From Novosphingobium acidiphilum DSM 19966 (GTDB lineage Bacteria > Pseudomonadota > Alphaproteobacteria > Sphingomonadales > Sphingomonadaceae), in NCBI RefSeq assembly GCF_000429005.1, contig NZ_AUBA01000003.1, positions 62,001 to 126,000 on the forward strand: a stretch of DNA of 64,000 bases. The letters run 5' to 3'. Position numbers and translations under genes: made by a program. Within the stretch, counting starts at the first letter, position 1, and each line of letters begins with the position of its first letter. This document shows, piece by piece, positions 43,750 through 52,887 of this stretch. The notes beneath the pieces were generated by a model. That model worked only from the letters and a program-made list of their open reading frames with translations. It was not told the origin of the DNA and did no database searches.

Positions 43750-44333
43750 GCGGCCACAGCCCGGCTGCCCGGCTTGATCGCCGGCGTCGTGGCCAGGTCT
43801 TCGGGCACGTCTTCGGGGGCATACGTCGGGAAATTCAGCGTGATCAGCGGGTGGAACGGCACGCCCAGATCGGCCTCGCCCGCCGACCGGTCAACCAGCG
43901 ACGCCGCAGCGATCACCACCCCGCCAGCCGCCTCGACCGCGCGAATGGCCTCGCGGCTCGACAGGCCGGTGGTCACCACATCTTCGACCAGCAGCACGCG
44001 CTCGCCCGGCGCCAGGGCAAAGCCGCGACGCAGTTCGAACGTGCCGGTCGGACGTTCGACGAACATGGCCTCGACCCCCAGTGCGCGACCCATTTCATGC
44101 CCGATGATCACCCCGCCCATCGCCGGCGAGATCACCTTCTGGATCTGCTGGCGCAGCTCGCGCGGGAACGTGGCCGCCAGCGCCGAAGCCAGCCGCGTTG
44201 CGCGCATCGGATCCATCAGCACGCGCGCGCACTGCAGGTAATGCGCACTGTGGCGGCCAGATGAAAGCAGGAAATGCCCTTCGAGCAGGGCCCCGCTGGC
44301 ACGGAATTCGGAAAGGATTTCGCTGTCTTGCAT
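43746..44333 (-). CDS. pyrE: Orotate phosphoribosyltransferase
   Basis: 195-aa pyrimidine enzyme adding PRPP to orotate. The PRPP motif LLVEDVVTTGLSS is intact, and EGHFLLSSGRHSAHYLQC and GVEAMFVERPTGTFELRRGF are typical of the longer alphaproteobacterial PyrE. ATG 44333 is chosen by alignment to the family start; the frame is open to 44516. It is the first gene of the operon, diverging from coxB. Confidence 0.94.
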   Translation of the reverse strand: MQDSEILSEFRASGALLEGHFLLSSGRHSAHYLQCARVLMDPMRATRLASALAATFPRELRQQIQKVISPAMGGVIIGHEMGRALGVEAMFVERPTGTFELRRGFALAPGERVLLVEDVVTTGLSSREAIRAVEAAGGVVIAAASLVDRSAGEADLGVPFHPLITLNFPTYAPEDVPEDLATTPAIKPGSRAVAA

Positions 44334-44635
44334 GGTTGGGTCCGAATGGTGGGTGCATGCGCCCTGCCGGCAGGCGGACGCTGTTTGGCAATGCTGTGGC
44401 AAATGGCGCGCCAGCGCGGCCGGGGCAAGCCTTTTTGCGCCTGTGGCCCAAGTTCCTGAGGGCATTGGCGATACCCGACTGCGTACTGCCCACAAGGGTG
44501 TAAAAAATGGGCGCAACGGTGCTTGAGGGACCTGACTTCCGCGCGTATAGGCCCGGTGTTTGCAGATTCACGCAAGTTATGGGGTGCGCCGTGCAGTCGA
44601 AGCGCCGGCGCCAAGAGGGAACGGATAGTTCGACG
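44334..44635. other. Divergent pyrE/coxB intergenic region
   Basis: 302 bp between the pyrE and coxB start codons. It holds the coxB promoter candidate at 44523-44551 and presumably a pyrE promoter on the other strand; no open frame with family support, repeat or RNA gene was seen in it. Confidence 0.6.
44523..44551 (+). promoter_or_regulatory. Promoter candidate for the cox operon
   Basis: TTGAGG (44523-44528), 17-nt spacer, TATAGG (44546-44551), about 85 nt before the coxB ATG at 44636. Spacing is ideal; the -35 box is partial. Confidence 0.45.
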
Positions 44636-45649
44636 ATGAGCATTGCCGAAATTTCCCGTGCCGTGACAAAGACTTTCGCCGGCGGCCTGGCCGCTGCGGC
44701 GCTGGCCTTTGCCCCGGCCACGTTGCTGGCGCAGACGGCTGCGCCGGCTGCCGCGGCCAGCGCTGCAGCAGCGCCCGCTGCAACCGTTGCCAAGGCACCG
44801 GCGGCCGATGCCAAGGTGGCGGCGCCTGCGGCCGATGCCTATGTGCCGATGCGTCCGGTTGCGGGCAAAGGGCAGCCGACTGCCGGCGCCATCGGATTTC
44901 AGGACCAGTATTCGCCGATCGGTCACGAAGCGCTGTTGATGCACGACGCGCTGCTGATGCCGGTGATCACCGCCGTGACGCTGTTCGTTCTGATCCTGCT
45001 GCTGGTCGTGATGGCGCGGTTCAACCGCCGCGCCAATCCGGTTGCATCAAAGACCAGCCACAACACGATGATCGAAGTGGTCTGGACGCTGGTGCCGGTG
45101 TTGATCCTGGTGGTCATCGCGGTGCCGTCGATCCGCCTGCTGGCGCACCAGTACAAGGCGCCGGCCAAGGGTGCGGTGACCGTCAAGGTGACCGGGTACC
45201 AGTGGTACTGGGGTTATGGCTATCCCGACAATGGCGGGTTCGAAGTCATCTCGAACATCCTGCCCAACGACGAAGCGATCAAGCGCGGCGAACAGCCGCA
45301 ACTGGGCGTGGACAACCGCATGGTCGTCCCGGCGGGCGAGGACATTCGCATCCAGACCACCGGGTCGGACGTGATTCACTCGTTCTCGGTGCCTTCGCTG
45401 TGGTTCAAGCTCGACGCGATCCCTGGCCGCATCAATGAACGCGTGATGCATATCGATGCGCCGGGCGTCTATTACGGGCAGTGCTCGGAACTGTGCGGCG
45501 TCCGCCACGGCTATATGCCGATCGTGGTCGAAGCATTGCCCCGCGCCAAATTCGAAGCCTGGGTGAAGGCCCAGGGCGGCACTGTCGGGGCGCCCGCCTC
45601 GGCCGCGCCGAAGACTGCCGCTGCCGCACCCGCCAAGACCGGCGCGTAA
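44636..45649 (+). CDS. coxB: Cytochrome c oxidase subunit II
   Basis: 337-aa subunit carrying CuA. Signal sequence (FAGGLAAAALAFAPATLLAQ), an Ala/Pro-rich low-complexity stretch of about 45 residues, two membrane helices (ITAVTLFVLILLLVVMARF and VVWTLVPVLILVVIAVPSI), then the cupredoxin domain with CuA ligands in CSELCGVRHGYM. The C-terminus again is Ala/Pro/Lys-rich. ATG 44636 is chosen; an upstream ATG at 44579 in frame is possible. Confidence 0.95.
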   Translation: MSIAEISRAVTKTFAGGLAAAALAFAPATLLAQTAAPAAAASAAAAPAATVAKAPAADAKVAAPAADAYVPMRPVAGKGQPTAGAIGFQDQYSPIGHEALLMHDALLMPVITAVTLFVLILLLVVMARFNRRANPVASKTSHNTMIEVVWTLVPVLILVVIAVPSIRLLAHQYKAPAKGAVTVKVTGYQWYWGYGYPDNGGFEVISNILPNDEAIKRGEQPQLGVDNRMVVPAGEDIRIQTTGSDVIHSFSVPSLWFKLDAIPGRINERVMHIDAPGVYYGQCSELCGVRHGYMPIVVEALPRAKFEAWVKAQGGTVGAPASAAPKTAAAAPAKTGA

Positions 45650-45694
45650 CGCCTGACGTCTGACACCCATTTTACGATCAAGGGCTGCTTTTTC

Positions 45695-47380
45695 ATGGCC
45701 ACTATTCCTGCTGACCACGAAGGTTTCGATGCGCATCATCACGATGATGCGCACGACCACAAGCCGAGCTTTTTTGCTCGGTGGTTCATGTCCACCAACC
45801 ACAAGGACATCGGCACGCTGTATCTGATCTTCGCGATCTTTGCCGGTGTGATCGGTGGTGCGGTGTCGGGCATCATGCGCGCCGAACTGGCGCATCCCGG
45901 CATCCAGTACCTGGGCAAGGTTGCCGCGTTCCTCGGCGAAAAGAACCCCAGCTTTGACCAGCAGCTCCACTTGTGGAACGTGCTGATCACCGCGCACGGC
46001 CTGATCATGGTGTTCTTCATGGTCATGCCCGCGCTGATCGGCGGGTTTGGCAACTGGTTTGTGCCGCTGATGATCGGCGCGCCCGACATGGCCTTTCCGC
46101 GCATGAACAACGTGTCGTTCTGGCTGACGGTTTCGGGCTTTCTGTCGCTGATGTTCTCGGCCTTTGTGCCGGGCGGCGTGGGCAACGGTGCGGGCACCGG
46201 CTGGACGGTCTATGCCCCGCTGTCGACGTCGGGCTCACCCGGGCCGGCGGTCGATTTCGCGATCTTTTCGCTGCACCTTGCAGGCGCCGGCTCGATCCTG
46301 GGCGCGATCAACTTCATCACCACCATTCTCAACATGCGTGCGCCGGGCATGACCCTGCACAAGATGCCGCTGTTTGTCTGGTCGATGCTGGTTACCGCGT
46401 TCCTGCTGCTGCTGGCGCTGCCGGTGCTGGCCGCGGCGATCACCATGCTGATCACCGATCGCAACTTCGGCACGACCTTCTTCGATGCGTCGGGCGGCGG
46501 TGATCCGGTGCTGTACCAGCATCTGTTCTGGTTCTTCGGTCACCCCGAAGTCTACATCATGATCCTGCCCGGTTTCGGCATCATCAGCCAGATCATCTCG
46601 ACCTTCTCGAAAAAGCCGGTGTTCGGCTATCTCGGCATGGCTTATGCCATGGTTGCAATCGGGGTGGTGGGCTTCATCGTGTGGGCACACCACATGTACA
46701 CCACCGGGCTCGACGTCGACACCAAGATGTACTTCACCGCTGCGACCATGGTCATCGCGGTGCCCACCGGCATCAAGATCTTTTCGTGGATCGCGACGAT
46801 GTGGGGCGGTTCGATCTCGTTCAAATCGCCGATGGTCTGGGCGATCGGGTTCATCTTCCTGTTCACCGTCGGCGGGGTCACCGGTGTGGTCCTGGCCAAT
46901 GGCGGCATCGATGACAACCTTCAGGATACCTATTACGTGGTGGCACACTTCCACTACGTGCTGTCTCTGGGCGCGGTCACCTCGCTGTTTGCCGGGTTCT
47001 TCTACTGGTTCCCGAAGATGAGCGGCCGCTGGCACAGCGAATTCCTGTCGCACCTGCAGTTTGCGGTGTTCTTCGTTGGCGTGAACCTGATTTTCTTCCC
47101 GATGCACTTCCTCGGGATGAACGGCATGCCGCGCCGCTATCCCGACTATGCGCCGGCATTCGAACATTGGAATACGGTTGCGACTTATGGCTATATGGTC
47201 ATGTCGGTCAGCATCCTGATTTTCTTTGTCAACATCGGTTACGCGCTGCTGTTCGGTCGCAAGGCCGAAGGCAATTACTGGGGCGAAGGTGCCACGACGC
47301 TGGAATGGACGCTGTCCTCGCCGCCGCCGTTCCACCAGTTCGAAACCCTGCCGGTGATCGACGGCGCCGCCGCGCACTGA
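45695..47380 (+). CDS. coxA: Cytochrome c oxidase subunit I
   Basis: 561-aa heme-copper subunit of an aa3-type oxidase. Heme a ligand His in ITAHGLIMVFF, proton-path and CuB site HPEVYIMILPGFG, the HH pair in WAHHMYTTG, and heme a3/a ligands in VVAHFHYVLS are all present. The twelve-helix layout is intact. It begins 45 nt after coxB and ends at a T-tailed hairpin. Confidence 0.97.
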   Translation: MATIPADHEGFDAHHHDDAHDHKPSFFARWFMSTNHKDIGTLYLIFAIFAGVIGGAVSGIMRAELAHPGIQYLGKVAAFLGEKNPSFDQQLHLWNVLITAHGLIMVFFMVMPALIGGFGNWFVPLMIGAPDMAFPRMNNVSFWLTVSGFLSLMFSAFVPGGVGNGAGTGWTVYAPLSTSGSPGPAVDFAIFSLHLAGAGSILGAINFITTILNMRAPGMTLHKMPLFVWSMLVTAFLLLLALPVLAAAITMLITDRNFGTTFFDASGGGDPVLYQHLFWFFGHPEVYIMILPGFGIISQIISTFSKKPVFGYLGMAYAMVAIGVVGFIVWAHHMYTTGLDVDTKMYFTAATMVIAVPTGIKIFSWIATMWGGSISFKSPMVWAIGFIFLFTVGGVTGVVLANGGIDDNLQDTYYVVAHFHYVLSLGAVTSLFAGFFYWFPKMSGRWHSEFLSHLQFAVFFVGVNLIFFPMHFLGMNGMPRRYPDYAPAFEHWNTVATYGYMVMSVSILIFFVNIGYALLFGRKAEGNYWGEGATTLEWTLSSPPPFHQFETLPVIDGAAAH

Positions 47381-47407
47381 TCGATCGATCAAAGCACACA
47401 CAACCAG

Positions 47408-47436
47408 ACACCCCGGCCGCAACGCCGGGGTGTTTT
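47408..47436 (+). terminator. Intrinsic terminator after coxA
   Basis: ACACCCCGGC (47408-47417) pairs with GCCGGGGTGT (47424-47433), 6-nt loop, followed by TTT. It ends coxBA before the epoxide-hydrolase gene, so ctaB and later genes need a separate promoter. Confidence 0.8.
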
Positions 47437-47500
47437 GCATTTGCGAGGCTGTCGGTCCCGCGTTAAATGACCGCTTAAATCAATCAGGCGGGAGAGCGCG

Positions 47501-48466
47501 ATGCCCCAGATGCGGCGGATCGATGTCGGTGAAATCGCCTTGCGCGTGGCGTTGCAGGGCAGCGGGCCGCTGGTGATCATGGTCCATGGCTTTCCCGAAA
47601 GCTGGTATTCCTGGCGGCATCAGATCGGCCCGGTGGCGGCGGCCGGCTATACCGTCGCGGCGATCGACGTGCGCGGTTACGGCGGGTCGGACAGGCCGCT
47701 CGACGTGTCGGCCTATGCGATGGAGCATATCGTCGGCGATCTGGTGGGGTTGAAGGCGGCGCTGTCGCCCGATGCGCCCGCGATCCTGGTAGGGCACGAC
47801 TGGGGCGCGCCGATCGTGTGGAATTCGGCATTTGTCCATCCCGACCAGTTTCGCGCCGTCGCCGGCTTGTCGGTGCCGTTCAGCGGCGCGCCCTCGCGCC
47901 CCTTTACCGAGGTGTTCCGCGAAAAGTTCACCAGCAAAGGCCTGTTCTTCTATCAGGAATACTTTCAGCAGCCCGGGCGTGCCGAGGCCGAGCTGGAGCC
48001 GCAATTGCGGCGTTTCCTGACGCTGTTCCTGACATCGATCGGGGGGGAGGCGCCCGCCGATGCCTGGCCGGTCAAACCCGCCGATGCGCGCCTGCTTGAC
48101 GGTTTGAAAGCACCCGCGCAGCTGCCCGGCTGGCTGAGCGAAGCGGATCTGGATTTCTACACTTCGGAATTTGCCGCCTCGGGCCTGCGCGGTCCGCTAA
48201 ACCGCTATCGCAACCACGAGGCCGATTTTGCGTGGCTGGCGCCCCACGCGGGGCGCACGCTCGATGGCCCGGTGCTGTATATCGGCGGCACGCGCGACCC
48301 GGCCAGCACATTGTTTGGCCAGGTTACCGATCCGGTATCGATGATGCGTCGTTTTGCACCGGGTGTCGAAGGGCACATGCTGGACGGCTGTGGCCACTGG
48401 ACCCAGCAGGAACGACCGGCCGAGGTCAATCGGCTGTTGCTCGACTGGCTGTCACGTCTGCCGTAA
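47501..48466 (+). CDS. Epoxide hydrolase-like alpha/beta-hydrolase
   Basis: 321-aa hydrolase with the epoxide-hydrolase pattern: oxyanion HGFP (29-32), nucleophile D100 in VGHDWGAPI, lid tyrosines in FFYQEYFQQPG and DFYTSEFA, and catalytic His in DGCGHWTQQERP. The Asp nucleophile separates it from esterases. It lies between coxA and ctaB, an insertion in the cox cluster. Substrate unknown. Confidence 0.9.
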   Translation: MPQMRRIDVGEIALRVALQGSGPLVIMVHGFPESWYSWRHQIGPVAAAGYTVAAIDVRGYGGSDRPLDVSAYAMEHIVGDLVGLKAALSPDAPAILVGHDWGAPIVWNSAFVHPDQFRAVAGLSVPFSGAPSRPFTEVFREKFTSKGLFFYQEYFQQPGRAEAELEPQLRRFLTLFLTSIGGEAPADAWPVKPADARLLDGLKAPAQLPGWLSEADLDFYTSEFAASGLRGPLNRYRNHEADFAWLAPHAGRTLDGPVLYIGGTRDPASTLFGQVTDPVSMMRRFAPGVEGHMLDGCGHWTQQERPAEVNRLLLDWLSRLP

Positions 48467-48482
48467 CAGCCCGTCGCGCGGA

Positions 48483-49016
48483 TCAGCTGACCCAGCCGGC
48501 CAGCCAGTCGGCCAGCGCCTGGGGTGACATGCTGCGGGCATCGGCCAATGCCGCAGTGTGCCCCTGGTTGATCAGGCGGTTGCTGCGCGGTTCCACGACC
48601 AGCACCGACGGCACGCCCTGCAGCCGGCCTTTGATGCCATAGCGTTCGGCGATCTGGCCGTTCTTGTCGAACCGGCCGACGTCGACGGTGACGACTTCGT
48701 AATGCGCTTCGACCCACGCCTTGAGCCTGGGCGTTTCGATCGTCCCGGCCAGAATCCGGCAATCGAGGCACCAGTTTCCACCCAGATCGATCAGCAGCAG
48801 CTTGTGCCGGGCAATCGCGCGCTGCCGCGCCTCGGTTACGGCGCGATCGGCATCGGCGGTCGTGTCATAGGGCAGGGGCAGCGGCTTTGCCAGCTGGTCA
48901 AAGCTGGCGATGCCCACTTGCGGGGCCGGCACGGCGGCCTGCGCGGGCGCGCCCAGCAGGGCAAAGGTGGCGGCCAGTGCGGCCATCGGGCCGAACGCGC
49001 GGGGGACATGAGGCAT
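48483..49016 (-). CDS. Secreted thioredoxin-fold protein
   Basis: 177-aa exported protein: signal AFGPMAALAATFALLGAPAQA, then a thioredoxin-like domain with active site N-W-C-L-D-C, followed by TIETPRLKAWVEAHYEVVTVDVGRF and the cis-Pro loop GVPSVLVVEP. Start 49016 is chosen because GGAG precedes by 9 nt; ATG 49031 is an alternative. It could serve copper or heme assembly next to the cox genes, by location only. It is transcribed against the cox genes. Confidence 0.85.
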   Translation of the reverse strand: MPHVPRAFGPMAALAATFALLGAPAQAAVPAPQVGIASFDQLAKPLPLPYDTTADADRAVTEARQRAIARHKLLLIDLGGNWCLDCRILAGTIETPRLKAWVEAHYEVVTVDVGRFDKNGQIAERYGIKGRLQGVPSVLVVEPRSNRLINQGHTAALADARSMSPQALADWLAGWVS

Positions 49017-49139
49017 CGAAACAAACTCCATCGATATGGTTGGGATAAATCATAGCCCGAAAGTGGGCCATTACCAGCCGTGTTTGCACACTGCTTTCGC
49101 TTTCCCTGCGCGTAAAGGGGTCTTATAGGCGCCCTCGTG

Positions 49140-50066
49140 ATGTCCCCTGCACCTGTAACCGCTCCGCTGCCCTCGATGGCCGCCGAATGGCGCGATTTCT
49201 TCGCGCTGACCAAACCGCGCGTGATGACGCTGGTCATCTTTACCGGTCTGTGCGGCCTGTTGGCGGCGCCCGGGCATATCAATCCGGTGCTGGGGTTTAC
49301 CGCCATCTTGTGCATCGCGGTCGGCGCCGGCGGCGCAGCTGCGCTGAACCAGTGGTGGGAAGCCGACCTTGATGCGGGGATGAAGCGCACGCAGCATCGT
49401 CCGGTGCCTGCGGGGCGCGTCCAGCGATCGTCGGCGCGCGATTTCGGGTTTGGCCTGTCGGGCGCTTCGGTGATGATCATGGGGCTGGCCAATGGCCTGC
49501 TGCCCGCAGTGATCCTGGCGTTTTCGATCTTTTATTACGCCTGGATCTACACGGTCTGGTTGAAGCCGCGCACCCCGCAGAACATCGTGATCGGCGGCGG
49601 GGCCGGGGCGTTTCCGCCGATGATCGGCTGGATCGCGGTAACGCATGACGTGACCTTGATGCCGATCCTGTTGTTTCTGATCATTTTTGTCTGGACGCCC
49701 CCGCACTTCTGGGCACTCGCGCTGTTCGTGCAGATCGATTACGCCAAAGTCGGTATCCCGATGATGCCGGTGGTTGCGGGCGAACGCTCGACGCGGCACC
49801 AGATCCTGGGCTATGCCGTGCTGCTGCTGCCACTGACCGTGGTGCCGTGGTGGCTGGGTTATACCGGGAAGGTCTATGGTCTTTCGGCCGTGGCGCTGGG
49901 GCTGGTGTTTGTGTGGCTGTCGGCCCGTGTGGGACTGCGCCGCCCCTTGGCCGAGGGCGATACGATGAAGCCGGAAAAGCGGCTGTTTGCGTATTCCATC
50001 CTCTATCTGTTTGTTCTGTTCGCCATGCTGGTGGTTGATCATGCCGCCACCGGTCTAGGATTTTGA
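49140..50066 (+). CDS. ctaB: Protoheme IX farnesyltransferase
   Basis: 308-aa UbiA-family prenyltransferase making heme O from heme B for the aa3 oxidase. First Asp-rich site NQWWEADLDAGMKRTQHRP, second site QIDYAKVGIPMMPVV, and about nine membrane helices. GTG 49137 or ATG 49140 are both usable; ATG is chosen. It restarts the cox cluster after two unrelated genes. Confidence 0.95.
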   Translation: MSPAPVTAPLPSMAAEWRDFFALTKPRVMTLVIFTGLCGLLAAPGHINPVLGFTAILCIAVGAGGAAALNQWWEADLDAGMKRTQHRPVPAGRVQRSSARDFGFGLSGASVMIMGLANGLLPAVILAFSIFYYAWIYTVWLKPRTPQNIVIGGGAGAFPPMIGWIAVTHDVTLMPILLFLIIFVWTPPHFWALALFVQIDYAKVGIPMMPVVAGERSTRHQILGYAVLLLPLTVVPWWLGYTGKVYGLSAVALGLVFVWLSARVGLRRPLAEGDTMKPEKRLFAYSILYLFVLFAMLVVDHAATGLGF

Positions 50067-50070
50067 TGCG

Positions 50071-50265
50071 ATGTCCCAACCTTTGACCCCTGCCGAACTC
50101 GCCGCGTTTCGCGCCCGCCAGAAATCGCGTTCGCGCGCGCTTGGCGTGGTGCTGGTGGCGCTGGCCATGCTGTTCTTTGCGATCACCATCGTGAAGATCA
50201 AAGGCGCGTCCGATGCGCGGCACCATGAATCCCCTGCCGCAGGCCTGTCGCAGCAGGCCCGGTGA
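50071..50265 (+). CDS. CoxF-like small membrane protein
   Basis: 64-aa single-pass protein: basic N-terminal half (AAFRARQKSRSRA) then one helix (LGVVLVALAMLFFAITIV). In alphaproteobacterial cox operons a CoxF-type small protein lies exactly between ctaB and ctaG, so this assignment rests mainly on position. It overlaps the GTG start alternative of ctaG. Confidence 0.75.
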   Translation: MSQPLTPAELAAFRARQKSRSRALGVVLVALAMLFFAITIVKIKGASDARHHESPAAGLSQQAR

Positions 50266-50267
50266 CC

Positions 50268-50831
50268 ATGGCGACCAACCCTCGCGGCCGGATGAATGCC
50301 AATTACAAGGTGGCGATGATCACCGGCGGCGTGGCGCTGGCGATGCTGGGGCTGGGCTATGCCTCGTCGCCGCTGTATCGCATGTTCTGCCAGGCGACCG
50401 GTTTCAACGGCACCACCCAGCGCGCCACCGCGGAACAGGCGCAGCATGTGCGCGCGACCGGGCGGATGATTACCATCCGGTTTGATGCCAATGTCGCACC
50501 GGGCATGAAATGGATCTTTCGCCCCGAACAGGTGACGCAGGACGGTCACGTCGGTGAACGCAAGATCGCCATGTTCTATGCCAAGAACATCAGCAATCAT
50601 GCCATCGTCGGCCGCGCGGTGTTCAATGTGACACCCGAACAGACCGGGGCCTATTTCCACAAGATCCAGTGCTTCTGCTTCAACAACCAGCGGCTCGAGC
50701 CCGGGCAGGAAGTGCACATGCCGGTGGTCTATTATGTCGATCCGGCGATGTTGAAGGATGCCAACACCAACGACATCGACGAAATCACCCTGTCCTACAC
50801 CTTCATGGTTGCCGCCAACCCCAACGGGTGA
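50268..50831 (+). CDS. ctaG: Cytochrome c oxidase assembly protein CtaG/Cox11
   Basis: 187-aa copper-delivery protein for the CuB site. One N-terminal membrane helix (VAMITGGVALAMLGLGYA), then a periplasmic Ig-like domain with the copper motif CFCF in KIQCFCFNNQ. YYVDPAMLKD and ITLSYTFMV are family marks. ATG 50268 is chosen; GTG 50262 would overlap the previous stop. Confidence 0.95.
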   Translation: MATNPRGRMNANYKVAMITGGVALAMLGLGYASSPLYRMFCQATGFNGTTQRATAEQAQHVRATGRMITIRFDANVAPGMKWIFRPEQVTQDGHVGERKIAMFYAKNISNHAIVGRAVFNVTPEQTGAYFHKIQCFCFNNQRLEPGQEVHMPVVYYVDPAMLKDANTNDIDEITLSYTFMVAANPNG

Positions 50832-50961
50832 ACAAAAGGACGCCGCGGTGGGATTTTCGGGCCTTGTCCGGCGGGAATGGAGCCGCTAAGCACCGGGCAA
50901 ATCGGACGTGGGCCGGGGCTCGGGTTCGAAAATACTGATCTTTTTGGGGAATAGGACGATC

Positions 50962-51786
50962 ATGGCCGGCGCCAAGAATCACGATTATCACATTCTGCCG
51001 CCCGATATCTGGCCGTTTGTCGGTGCGATGTCGGCGCTGACCATGTTCACCGGGCTGGTGTTCTGGATGCACAAGATGCCCAATGGCCTGGCCGTGGTGT
51101 CTGCCGGCGTGCTCGGCGTGGGGCTGACGTTCTTTTCCTGGTGGCGCAACGTCATCAAGGAAGCGCACGAGGGGCACCACACCCCCGTCGTGCAGTTGCA
51201 CCAGCGTTATGGCATGATCCTGTTCATCGCATCCGAAGTGATGTTCTTTGTCGGCTGGTTCTGGGCGTTTTTCGATTTTTCGCTGTTCCCGTCAAAGATC
51301 GCAGCCGAAGTGATCGGGGGCCAGTGGCCGCCCAAGGCGATCGAATCGGTGATGAACGCGTTCGATCTGCCGTTGCTGAACACGCTGATCCTGCTGTGTT
51401 CGGGAACGACGCTGACCTGGGCGCACCATGCGCTGATCCACGGCAACCGCACCGACATGAAGCGGGGCCTGTGGGCGACGATCCTGCTGGGCCTGCTGTT
51501 CACCTCGATCCAGGCGTATGAATACGCCCATGCACCGTTCGGCTTTGGCAAGAACACCTATGGTTCGGTGTTCTACATGGCGACCGGGTTCCACGGCTTT
51601 CACGTGGTGTGCGGCACGATCTTCCTCGTGGTGTGCCTGGTGCGCGCGTATCAGGATGACTTTACCCCGCGTCAGCATTTCGGTTTCGAAGCCGCTGCGT
51701 GGTACTGGCACTTCGTCGACGTGGTGTGGTTGTTCCTGTTTGTCGCGATCTATGTCTGGGGCAACTGGGGTGCCGTGATCGAATGA
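50962..51786 (+). CDS. coxC: Cytochrome c oxidase subunit III
   Basis: 274-aa seven-helix subunit. The start NHDYHILPPDIWPFVGAM, the conserved EVMFFVGWFWAFF and the FGFEAAAWYWHFVDVVWLFLF tail are typical. AGGA sits 7 nt before ATG 50962. The stop overlaps the start of the DUF983 gene (ATGA). Confidence 0.96.
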   Translation: MAGAKNHDYHILPPDIWPFVGAMSALTMFTGLVFWMHKMPNGLAVVSAGVLGVGLTFFSWWRNVIKEAHEGHHTPVVQLHQRYGMILFIASEVMFFVGWFWAFFDFSLFPSKIAAEVIGGQWPPKAIESVMNAFDLPLLNTLILLCSGTTLTWAHHALIHGNRTDMKRGLWATILLGLLFTSIQAYEYAHAPFGFGKNTYGSVFYMATGFHGFHVVCGTIFLVVCLVRAYQDDFTPRQHFGFEAAAWYWHFVDVVWLFLFVAIYVWGNWGAVIE

Positions 51787-52163
51787 TCCCGCCCGACGGT
51801 CATCCCGTCTCGAAAGGGCAGTCCGGCCTGGTCCGGGCTGCCCTTTTCGCATTCGGGGCCGTGGCGGGACGTTGCCCGCGCTGCGGCGCATCGGGGGTGT
51901 TCGCCGCACCGGCCGCCTTTGCCCCGCGCTGCCGCGGCTGTGGCCTGGACCTTGCCGCGTACGAGCCTGGGCCGCGCGCGCTCTATCCCGTGGTGCTGCC
52001 GCTGGTCGTGCTGCTGGCGCTGGGGGCGGTGCGATTCGACGATGCGCTGCACCCGCCGCTGTGGCTGCACGCGCTGATCTGGCCGCCGGTGGTCGCGCTG
52101 GTGATGATCGGCGCGCTGCGCCTGGTCAAAGTGACGCTGCTGACCCGGCGGATCAAACCCTGA
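51783..52163 (+). CDS. DUF983 protein in the cox cluster
   Basis: 126-aa protein with a zinc-ribbon-like CPRCGASGVF / CRGCG pair and two membrane helices (ALYPVVLPLVVLLALGAV and ALIWPPVVALVMIGALRL). Second DUF983 member in the window. Location between coxC and SURF1 is common in alphaproteobacteria and suggests an oxidase-assembly role. Coupled to coxC by ATGA. Confidence 0.85.
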   Translation: MIPPDGHPVSKGQSGLVRAALFAFGAVAGRCPRCGASGVFAAPAAFAPRCRGCGLDLAAYEPGPRALYPVVLPLVVLLALGAVRFDDALHPPLWLHALIWPPVVALVMIGALRLVKVTLLTRRIKP

Positions 52164-52182
52164 ATCGCAAGGATGTGACCTG

Positions 52183-52803
52183 ATGCGCCGCCCCCCCGTT
52201 ATCGCCACGCTGGTCGTGCTGCTGGCCATTGGCACGATGATCGGCCTGGGCCTATGGCAGGTGCAGCGCCTGCACTGGAAAGACGCGCTGCTGGCGCAGT
52301 ATTCGGCCGCCGCGGCGATCGCTGCGCCGCTGATCGTGACCGGGGCCGATCTGCCCGGCAACGCCGCCTATCGTCATGTGCAGTGGGATTGCCCCGATGC
52401 CGGGCCCGACCAGGTTGTGGGCGGTGGCAATGCCATGGGCCAATCGGGCTGGGCGCATGTCGTGGTGTGCGGTCATCGTGCCGGGACGGTGCAGACGCGC
52501 GTGCCGGTGGTGATCGGCTGGTCATCGACGGTAACACCGGTACGGTGGCGCGGGGGCCGCCTGACGGGTGTGGCGGTGCCCGGTAAAAAGAGCGGGGTCG
52601 CGCTGGCGCCGGCTGGGCCTGCCTTGCGCAATCTTGACTGGCACATCGTGGCCGATCCGCCGCAGGCCGGGCTGATCGCCAATGCCACGCCCGATCCCCG
52701 CGCGATTGCCAACAACCACCTGGCGTATGCGGTGCAATGGTTCCTGTTCGCGGCCACCGCGCTGATCATCTATGCGCTGGCGCTGCGGCGTCGTCAAAAA
52801 TAG
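52183..52803 (+). CDS. SURF1 family oxidase assembly protein
   Basis: 206-aa protein with membrane helices at both ends (ATLVVLLAIGTMIGLGLWQV and WFLFAATALIIYALAL) and a periplasmic domain between, as in SURF1/Shy1, which promotes heme a insertion. The motif GLWQVQRLHWKDALL is typical. It is shorter than many SURF1 proteins, so the middle region is reduced. Confidence 0.88.
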   Translation: MRRPPVIATLVVLLAIGTMIGLGLWQVQRLHWKDALLAQYSAAAAIAAPLIVTGADLPGNAAYRHVQWDCPDAGPDQVVGGGNAMGQSGWAHVVVCGHRAGTVQTRVPVVIGWSSTVTPVRWRGGRLTGVAVPGKKSGVALAPAGPALRNLDWHIVADPPQAGLIANATPDPRAIANNHLAYAVQWFLFAATALIIYALALRRRQK

Positions 52804-52887
52804 GCATGCGCGCGCGTGGTGCCGGGTCATCGGTTGCCTTCATGGGCCATCGCGGCTAGTCGCCCCCGCGACCATACGGGGTTTCGC

